Assembly: GCA_019084405.1 (NCBI GenBank)
Contig: JAHRFX010000093.1
Location: 1 to 7,822 of the forward strand
DNA: 7,822 bases
Reading direction: 5' to 3'
From: Methanobacterium sp.
GTDB lineage: Archaea > Methanobacteriota > Methanobacteria > Methanobacteriales > Methanobacteriaceae
Positions 1 to 5,312 of this stretch are shown piece after piece. The notes beneath the pieces were generated by a model. It saw nothing but the letters and a program-made list of their open reading frames with translations, was not told the DNA's origin and searched no databases. The translations under genes were made by a program, and so were the position numbers. How positions within the stretch are numbered: the stretch's first letter is position 1; the number at the start of each line of letters is the position of its first letter.

Positions 1-36
1 ATATTCCTGGTAAAAATCAGCTTTTTGTTTTCCCAT
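1..36 (-). CDS. Mirror copy of the helicase gene start (partial, runs off left edge)
   Basis: On the - strand an ATG at 36-34 opens a frame reading MGKQKADFYQEY, the same 12 residues that begin the helicase at 191. The same SD lies 8 bases upstream (50-45). The frame is open to the window edge, so it may be the start of a second, divergently transcribed copy of the gene, or merely the tip of a fold-back artefact. The window alone cannot separate these possibilities. Confidence 0.35.
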   Translation of the reverse strand, partial: MGKQKADFYQEY

Positions 37-81
37 AAACCCAAACCTCCCCCCTAAACTTAGAACATAGTATATATTGAA
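1..81. repeat. Left arm of 81-bp perfect inverted repeat
   Basis: Every base from 1 to 81 is complementary to 226 down to 146, so the arm is an exact inverted copy of the right arm. Pairing stops at position 82 against 145, with two more matches (83/144 and 84/143) beyond. The arm touches the window edge, so its true outer end is unknown. It contains, on the - strand, an A/T box, the SD and 12 codons of the helicase gene. Full identity through both non-coding and coding bases points to a very recent duplication, an invertible segment, or a fold-back assembly or amplification artefact. Confidence 0.97.
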
Positions 82-145
82 CAGATCTTATTAATGTTTA
101 AAGAAGAGGGTGATCCATTTAAAATATAATTAATAATAAATACTA
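82..145 (+). promoter_or_regulatory. Asymmetric spacer between the inverted repeat arms, with probable promoter for the helicase gene
   Basis: This 64-base segment is the only non-palindromic part of 1-226. It holds an A/T-rich run at 118-142, and AAATATAAT within it could serve as an archaeal TATA box, giving transcription starting near 150 and a leader of about 40 bases. A second candidate box, ATATATAC at 150-157, lies in the right arm but would start transcription almost at the SD. The spacer also holds a short frame open from 64 to a TAA at 127-129, ending in MFKEEGDPFKI. That could be the tail of the gene that normally lies upstream. Confidence 0.4.
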
Positions 146-226
146 TTCAATATATACTATGTTCTAAGTTTAGGGGGGAGGTTTGGGTTTATGGGAAAAC
201 AAAAAGCTGATTTTTACCAGGAATAT
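146..226. repeat. Right arm of 81-bp perfect inverted repeat
   Basis: This is the exact reverse complement of positions 1-81, separated from it by a 64-base non-palindromic spacer (82-145). The arm holds an A/T-rich box at 150-157, the SD at 177-182, the ATG at 191 and codons 1-12 of the helicase gene. It ends inside codon 12/13 of that gene only because the left arm reaches the window edge at base 1. Confidence 0.97.
177..182 (+). promoter_or_regulatory. Ribosome binding site GGAGGT of the helicase gene
   Basis: GGAGGT follows a run of G and lies 8 bases before the ATG at 191. It fixes that ATG as the start and excludes later in-frame methionines. It is duplicated in mirror image at 50-45. 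Confidence 0.85.
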
Positions 227-3200
227 GATCTATTTAAATGCCGAAGAAATGTTTCTAAAAAGCCTGAGGCTACTCACCAAAAAGAAACTATCAATAAACT
301 AAAAAAATGGTTTGAAGCTGAAAAATTTCCCTCGGGAGCAATCATTGCTTTACCAACTGGCAGTGGAAAAACATTCACTGCAGTCAGATTTTTATGTAAA
401 AACGTCATAGCTAAAGATTACAAGGTTCTATGGCTAGCACATACCCATCACTTACTTGAACAAGCATTTTATAGTTTCGGTCCTCTTACAGAATCATCCC
501 CAGAAGGATACGAGGTAGGATGGATTCCTGAACCAATGGAAACTTTAAAAGTGCGCGTGGTTTCAGGAGCACCTAATCAATTTAATATTAACCAGATTAA
601 AGCTGATGACAATATTATAATTGCAACCTTGCAGAGTATAGCCAATGCTTACAAAAATCGCCACCCACAACTAGAAGATTTCCTAAAATCCGCTCATGGT
701 AAATTATTCATTGTTTTTGATGAAGCACATCATGCACCTGCTCCCAGCTATCGTAATTTAATCCTAAATATGAGAAAAAGGTTTAAAAAAATGCATTTAA
801 TGGGATTAACTGCCACTCCCACCACCACCGACATGAAAAAAAGAGGTTGGTTCAGTGTCCTGTTCCCACAAAAAATCATCCACCAAACATCAATGGAAAA
901 ATTAATGGCAGAAGGAATACTGGCCAAACCCATCATCGAAGAAGCAGAAACAGATGTAGTTCCTGAATTTGATGAAAGACAGTATCTAAAATGGGATGAT
1001 AATAAATCAGAACTCCCACAACCGGTAATAACTAAATTAGCTAAAAATATCCAAAGAAACAAGCGCATTGTAGAAACCTATCTTAGAAATAAAGATAAAT
1101 ATCAAAAAACTATTATTTTTGCGGATCGATGGTACCAATGCGACTCTATAAACACTTTATTAAATAGTCAAGGAATATCTTCAGATGTAATGTACCATCA
1201 AATGGGCAATGAAAGAAACTCACATATACTGGAGAAATTCAAAAATAATCAGCTCGATGTTATAGTCAATATTAAAATGTTAACTGAAGGTACCGATGTA
1301 CCTGATTTAGATACCGTTTTCGTCACCAGGCAAACAACCAGCACTATTCTCATGACCCAAATGGTTGGAAGGGCGCTTAGAGGGCCTAAATTTGGTGGCA
1401 AGCACGATGCAAATTTAGTCTTCTTCCATGATGATTGGGATAAAACCATAAACTGGGCAATTTGGGATACTGAATCATGGGAAGCTATCAAAATAGGAAA
1501 TCCACAACCAAAAACTGGTAAAATAAAAGAACCAGTTGAAATTTCTCAAAAAGAAGTAACACGTTTATTAAATATGATGGATTCAAACATTAATGTTAAT
1601 CCCGGCCCATTTTTGACTTTTATGCCGTTAGGTTGGTTTAAAATTACAGTTGCTGAAATAAATGACGACGGCAATCCCGAAGAAATTGATCGTTTAGTCA
1701 TGGTTTTTGAAAACGAATATAATAATTATCTCCAACTCATAGAACATCTCCAAAAGGAAAACTTGAAAGTATTTGACGATGAAAAGGTTGAGATTGAAGC
1801 CCAAAATGATAGAATCCAGGATTGGAGTGAAATTTTCTTTTCTGGAACTGAAAAATATGTAGGGGACATTACTAAAAACATTTTCTCCATAGCAAGACAC
1901 TTGGCCCAAAATCGCAATGAATCACCCCAATTTATTCAATTTGAAGAGCGTAAGTATCATGATCTGGATGCAATTGCAAGGAAATTCATCGAATTAAATT
2001 ATGGTCATGCTATAGAACGCCAAAAATTAAGTACTGAATATCAAAGAGAGGACCGTTACTGGAAAGTGATTTATTATAATTATGAACTTTTTAAATTTCA
2101 ATACAATGCCTGTGTAGAATGGATATTAAATCAGGATAATGGATACTACCAGCCCATTATCAAAAAAGAGAATAAATTAATCCAAAAATTAAAAAAAGGA
2201 ACCGTTGAAGAAAAGATCAGCGCCATTGAAGTATTGGGTGATATGGGGTTAGAGGAAACCATCCACGAAGAAACACTTCAGCTTATAGAAAATATTGCTG
2301 CTAAGGATGATGATGTTAAAGTTAGAAAGGCCGCCCAGTGCGTAATTGACCTCATAAAAAGATTATACTTAACTGTTGAGGATAAGAAAAAAATAAAAGA
2401 TAGGGATAATTATCGGTGTTTATGTTGTGGAGAAGATACTAAACGATATCTAGAAGTTGATCATATCAAACCCCGCTACTATGAAGTTGATAACTCTGAA
2501 GATAATTTACAGACCCTTTGTAAAATCTGTAATATAACTAAAAGTACTAAGACCATTGATTTTAGGAAAAAAATAACTCCACTTAAAGAAGCTCCAAGTG
2601 AATTTCCCGGACAGGATAAGATAGAAAATTTAGATAAATGGAGCGTTAGAGACCTGAAATGGTGGAATAAATTCTTAAAAAGGAATATTAACTTTTTTTA
2701 TGAGTGTAATGCTGTAAATTCACTTCAATTAAAAGATACGGAATGGAATATTAGTTTATACGATAATAACCCACCTTTATGGTTTAACCAATATCTCAAA
2801 GAATTAACCGAAAAAATTAATTTAATTAGAAAAGAGCACGGCTATATAGGACCACAACAAATATCGATTTATAAGAATGAACCTAAAGACTGTGAAAAAC
2901 TCATTAAAGAACTTAAAAATACTCGTGGTCGTAATAAAAAAAGATTAGTTACCAGACTGGGAAACCTGGGTTGTGAAAAAGCAGTAAATCCACTAATTAG
3001 AGTACTGGAAGACTCCAGTACTTTTGCTACTCCGGCAGCTGCTGCAGCATTAGCTAAAATTGGTGATCCCAAAGCAGTTAAACCTCTTATTCGAATGTTA
3101 AGCCGTAAGAAATCTCTTTTTAGGCAGGCAGCAAAAAGAGCTTTAATAAAAATTGGAACACCTGCTACTGAGGATCTTATTAATGCTTTAGATAATCGTA

Positions 3201-3751
3201 ATCTATATGTAAGAAAGCTTTCTGCTGAGGCTCTTGGAACAATATGTGATGAAAAAGCAGTAGATGAACTTATAGGATCACTTAATGATGATGAAAGTGT
3301 TGTAAGGTGGAGGGCAGCAAAAGCACTGGGACAGATAGGAGATACCAGAGCAATTAAATCACTTAAAGAATCAAGTAAGGATCCGAATATTAAAGTTCGA
3401 GAAGAAGCCCAGGAATCTTTATTGCTTTTACAAAAAAAGGTAGAAAAATTATTTGAAGAATTTGAGGGAAAATTTTTGGATTTAGATGATGCAATTATAA
3501 AAAAACCTACACAAAGTGGTTTTTCATATTTTTCCCCTCAAAGAGCATTCTTTTCCGCATATCTTTATGATCCATCTAAAGTCACATTTCACGCCAAGAT
3601 AGGTAAACAACAATTTGAAGGTTCTAAACGTCTTAAAGATAAAAATAAGGTTGCATATGTAGCATATAATGAGAAAGAATTTTCAAGGGCTTTAAAATTA
3701 GCTAAAAAATCTCTGGAAAATGTTAGATTAGAAACTGGGGAAAAATTATAG
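191..3751 (+). CDS. SF2 DEAD/DEAH-box helicase with embedded HNH nuclease domain and HEAT repeats
   Basis: This is a probable ATP-driven DNA translocase or helicase joined to a nuclease. The helicase core is complete: Q30 upstream, Walker A PTGSGKT at 55-61 (K60), motif Ia near 85-92, DEAH at 177-180, TATP at 207-210, LTEGTDVP at 364-371 and QMVGRALRG at 390-398 with the arginine finger. The pattern resembles XPB/SSL2-like and type I restriction R-subunit helicases. Residues 475-655 are an unrecognised linker domain. Residues 660-728 look like HEAT helices. Residues 740-785 form an HNH domain, with zinc pairs C743/C746 and C777/C780, D757-H758 and N772. A tryptophan-rich stretch (about 800-890) follows. 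Residues 903-1085 are PBS-lyase-type HEAT repeats. The last 100 residues may be a DUF5655-like domain (a guess). The start rests on the SD at 177-182. The next gene lies 255 bases downstream. No methyltransferase is adjacent. A role in defence against foreign DNA is inference; the domain calls are firm. Confidence 0.92.
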   Translation: MGKQKADFYQEYDLFKCRRNVSKKPEATHQKETINKLKKWFEAEKFPSGAIIALPTGSGKTFTAVRFLCKNVIAKDYKVLWLAHTHHLLEQAFYSFGPLTESSPEGYEVGWIPEPMETLKVRVVSGAPNQFNINQIKADDNIIIATLQSIANAYKNRHPQLEDFLKSAHGKLFIVFDEAHHAPAPSYRNLILNMRKRFKKMHLMGLTATPTTTDMKKRGWFSVLFPQKIIHQTSMEKLMAEGILAKPIIEEAETDVVPEFDERQYLKWDDNKSELPQPVITKLAKNIQRNKRIVETYLRNKDKYQKTIIFADRWYQCDSINTLLNSQGISSDVMYHQMGNERNSHILEKFKNNQLDVIVNIKMLTEGTDVPDLDTVFVTRQTTSTILMTQMVGRALRGPKFGGKHDANLVFFHDDWDKTINWAIWDTESWEAIKIGNPQPKTGKIKEPVEISQKEVTRLLNMMDSNINVNPGPFLTFMPLGWFKITVAEINDDGNPEEIDRLVMVFENEYNNYLQLIEHLQKENLKVFDDEKVEIEAQNDRIQDWSEIFFSGTEKYVGDITKNIFSIARHLAQNRNESPQFIQFEERKYHDLDAIARKFIELNYGHAIERQKLSTEYQREDRYWKVIYYNYELFKFQYNACVEWILNQDNGYYQPIIKKENKLIQKLKKGTVEEKISAIEVLGDMGLEETIHEETLQLIENIAAKDDDVKVRKAAQCVIDLIKRLYLTVEDKKKIKDRDNYRCLCCGEDTKRYLEVDHIKPRYYEVDNSEDNLQTLCKICNITKSTKTIDFRKKITPLKEAPSEFPGQDKIENLDKWSVRDLKWWNKFLKRNINFFYECNAVNSLQLKDTEWNISLYDNNPPLWFNQYLKELTEKINLIRKEHGYIGPQQISIYKNEPKDCEKLIKELKNTRGRNKKRLVTRLGNLGCEKAVNPLIRVLEDSSTFATPAAAAALAKIGDPKAVKPLIRMLSRKKSLFRQAAKRALIKIGTPATEDLINALDNRNLYVRKLSAEALGTICDEKAVDELIGSLNDDESVVRWRAAKALGQIGDTRAIKSLKESSKDPNIKVREEAQESLLLLQKKVEKLFEEFEGKFLDLDDAIIKKPTQSGFSYFSPQRAFFSAYLYDPSKVTFHAKIGKQQFEGSKRLKDKNKVAYVAYNEKEFSRALKLAKKSLENVRLETGEKL

Positions 3752-3756
3752 AAATG

Positions 3757-3770
3757 GAATTTTTTAATTC
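3757..3770 (+). terminator. Possible terminator after the helicase gene
   Basis: A run of six T (3760-3765) starts nine bases after the helicase stop codon, inside the small inverted repeat GAATT...AATTC (3757-3761 and 3766-3770). Archaeal transcription often ends at such oligo-T tracts. The tract is short, so readthrough into the next gene remains possible. Confidence 0.4.
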
Positions 3771-4006
3771 TAAAACACTTGCCAGATTATCGCCCATATC
3801 CAGCCAGAAGTGCCATTATCATTTCTTATGCTGCTAGTGGAATACTATGAAGTAGGTTTTGTAGAGGTAAGGTTCGTTTGTTATCTCGTTATATATTCGT
3901 TACAATGCTAAACCAAGTCCTCATGCGATTAATAACATATTCTAAACCCAATAATCAAGGAAATTTAAGAATAAGAATAATTAATATTTTTAAGGAGGTT
4001 TAATAG
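3771..4006. other. Intergenic spacer, no supportable gene
   Basis: The 3771-3860 part looks less A/T-rich than the true promoter regions here, and several short frames are open on both strands without SDs. It could be decayed coding sequence, but no family was recognised. TTATATAT at 3889-3896 is a candidate TATA box for the downstream gene, implying a leader of about 90 bases. It lacks a clear purine-rich BRE in front. Confidence 0.4.
3994..3999 (+). promoter_or_regulatory. Ribosome binding site GGAGGT of the PD-(D/E)XK gene
   Basis: AAGGAGGT (3992-3999) lies 7 bases before the ATG at 4007. It is a near-ideal archaeal SD and settles this start. Confidence 0.85.
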
Positions 4007-5077
4007 ATGAAAAGTCTTTTTGGACATATAGTTTTAAATTTAACCTCGCAGGCCGAAAATATAGCTACTGAATCTTTATATTACATACTTTCTAATTCTG
4101 CTTCTGCTCGTGAAGGTCTTTACAGTTTTTTAGTATCCATTGATAATCGTTTAAAGGTTGATTTATATTTTAGGACTCAGGTTTATGATAAGGATGGATC
4201 ATTACCTGATTTGGTTGGTTTTGATGTCGAAAATGATCCTATTTGTATTATAGAATCTAAATTCTGGGCCGCTCTTACTGATAATCAACCTGTAACCTAT
4301 TTTAATCGGCTTAAATTCTCTAAACCTTCCACATTATTATTTTTAGTTCCTAACCGGAGAATAGATTCTATCTGGAGTGAATTAGTTACTAGGTGTGCAG
4401 ATGAAGGTTTTAATCTTGAAAATATTCACCGAAAATCTCATCTAATTTATGGAGATTTGAATACCAACCATAAAATCTGTGTTACCGGTTGGCGTTCCTT
4501 ATTGAATATTCTGGAAACAGAAATTGATGCTGCAGGTGATTATCTTACTAAATCAGATTTGATCCAGCTTAGAGGATTATCGGATCAAATGGATGAAGAA
4601 TCATTTTTAGCAATAGATTCTAAGGAAATATCTCCTATGATTGCTAAGAGAAATGTTCAATTTACAGAATTAGTGGATAATGCTTTAGAAAAAGGTTTAA
4701 GTGAACAAATCTTTCAAAAAAATGGTTTAAAAGGATCTACAGGCAAAAATTCATATGGAAGATATTTTGCTATGGAAGATTATTTCTTTAATTTCAAATT
4801 TGATAATATATTGTGGAGTGAAGTTAGAAACACTCCTTTTTGGCTAGAAGTATGGGGTAAAGGATTCGCAAAAGATTTAGAAGAAAGAGGAAAAGTGAAA
4901 AAGGCTTTAAGCATTTTGGAATCAGATGAATATGGCACTACCCTAGATAAAAAATATGGTACGGTCCTAGTTCCTATCGCGTTAGAGTATGGTGAAGAAA
5001 AAGAGGCTGTGGTCAAATCTATGGTAAATCAAATTTACCAAATCTATAAGCTTCTAGATAAAAACTATGAAAAATAG
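4007..5077 (+). CDS. PD-(D/E)XK nuclease superfamily protein
   Basis: This is a 356-residue soluble protein with a restriction-endonuclease-like core near its N-terminus. The visible signature is an N-terminal helix with E17 and E22, then P67-D68, a 14-residue gap, and E83-S84-K85. Q94 and Y98 follow, spaced as in the Q-x3-Y helix of PD-(D/E)XK proteins of the PF14281 (PDDEXK_4) type. A metal site from D68, E83 and K85 is expected, so DNA cleavage is likely, but the substrate is unknown. Residues 120-356 match no family I recognise. They include a tryptophan-rich stretch near 270-290 (NTPFWLEVWG) typical of the C-terminal part of such proteins. No signal peptide or membrane segment is seen. 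The gene follows the helicase gene on the same strand after 255 bases with its own strong SD, so it may be separately transcribed. A partner role in a defence locus is inference. ESK in place of the usual E-x-K with a hydrophobic middle residue is acceptable for the family. Confidence 0.78.
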   Translation: MKSLFGHIVLNLTSQAENIATESLYYILSNSASAREGLYSFLVSIDNRLKVDLYFRTQVYDKDGSLPDLVGFDVENDPICIIESKFWAALTDNQPVTYFNRLKFSKPSTLLFLVPNRRIDSIWSELVTRCADEGFNLENIHRKSHLIYGDLNTNHKICVTGWRSLLNILETEIDAAGDYLTKSDLIQLRGLSDQMDEESFLAIDSKEISPMIAKRNVQFTELVDNALEKGLSEQIFQKNGLKGSTGKNSYGRYFAMEDYFFNFKFDNILWSEVRNTPFWLEVWGKGFAKDLEERGKVKKALSILESDEYGTTLDKKYGTVLVPIALEYGEEKEAVVKSMVNQIYQIYKLLDKNYEK

Positions 5078-5089
5078 CATTAAATCCTG

Positions 5090-5094
5090 TTTTT
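5090..5094 (+). terminator. Weak oligo-T terminator after the PD-(D/E)XK gene
   Basis: A run of five T lies 13 bases after the stop codon. It is the only T-rich tract before the convergent remnant and is a plausible but weak archaeal terminator. Confidence 0.3.
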
Positions 5095-5300
5095 CAATAT
5101 ATTAACTTGGTTATAATCAGCGAGTGATCACTTCCTGCTTCTAAGGACTCATTATATAGATATTCTACTTTAATAAGCGTAATCAGGTGTGGTGTAGATA
5201 AAATCATAGCGGCAATCCACCTTATTACCGATTCCTCGCTGATAGGATATGGCAAATGGCCCTTCTGGTATTTCTTTCTTAATCTTTTCAAAAAAAAACA
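5094..5300 (-). pseudogene. Frameshifted C-terminal remnant of an endonuclease/exonuclease/phosphatase (EEP) family gene
   Basis: Two - strand frames together give an EEP-like C-terminus. The first (about 5300 to 5173) reads GNKVDCRYDFIYTTPDYAY and stops at a TAA (5172-5170). RYDFIYTT (5211-5188) matches the RxDYI strand of EEP enzymes. The second, one base shifted, carries KVEYLYNESLEAGSDHSLII (from 5171), with the diagnostic SDH motif at 5132-5124, and stops at 5096-5094. In live enzymes the SDH histidine is catalytic. One frameshift breaks the gene between these motifs, and everything upstream is missing because the neighbouring gene ends at 5313. A 65-codon frame from 5291 exists, but only its second half is family-like, so it is not a real gene. 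The product is presumably inactive. The identification rests on motif order and spacing read by eye. Confidence 0.6.
5290..5298 (-). terminator. Oligo-T terminator of the FAN1-like gene
   Basis: On the - strand nine T follow the stop codon of the FAN1-like gene after 14 bases. No hairpin precedes them, as expected for archaeal intrinsic termination. The tract also lies inside the EEP remnant, where it would read as phenylalanines. Confidence 0.6.
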
Positions 5301-5312
5301 AGAGCCGCTGGT

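Noticed and set aside
748..1068. A 106-codon open frame on the - strand inside the helicase gene
   Set aside because: It lies opposite the helicase motif region, has no SD and no recognisable family. The + strand frame there carries clear helicase motifs.
3754..3837. A 27-codon frame starting just after the helicase stop
   Set aside because: It has no SD, overlaps the probable T-tract terminator and has no recognisable content.
3905..4003. A 32-codon + strand frame ending within four bases of the PD-(D/E)XK start codon
   Set aside because: A leader peptide was considered because it spans the SD of the next gene, but it has no SD of its own and an unremarkable sequence.
5094..5291. A 65-codon - strand frame as a stand-alone small gene
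   Set aside because: Only its second half resembles a protein family (EEP C-terminus), and the matching upstream motif lies in another frame. It was annotated as part of a pseudogene instead.
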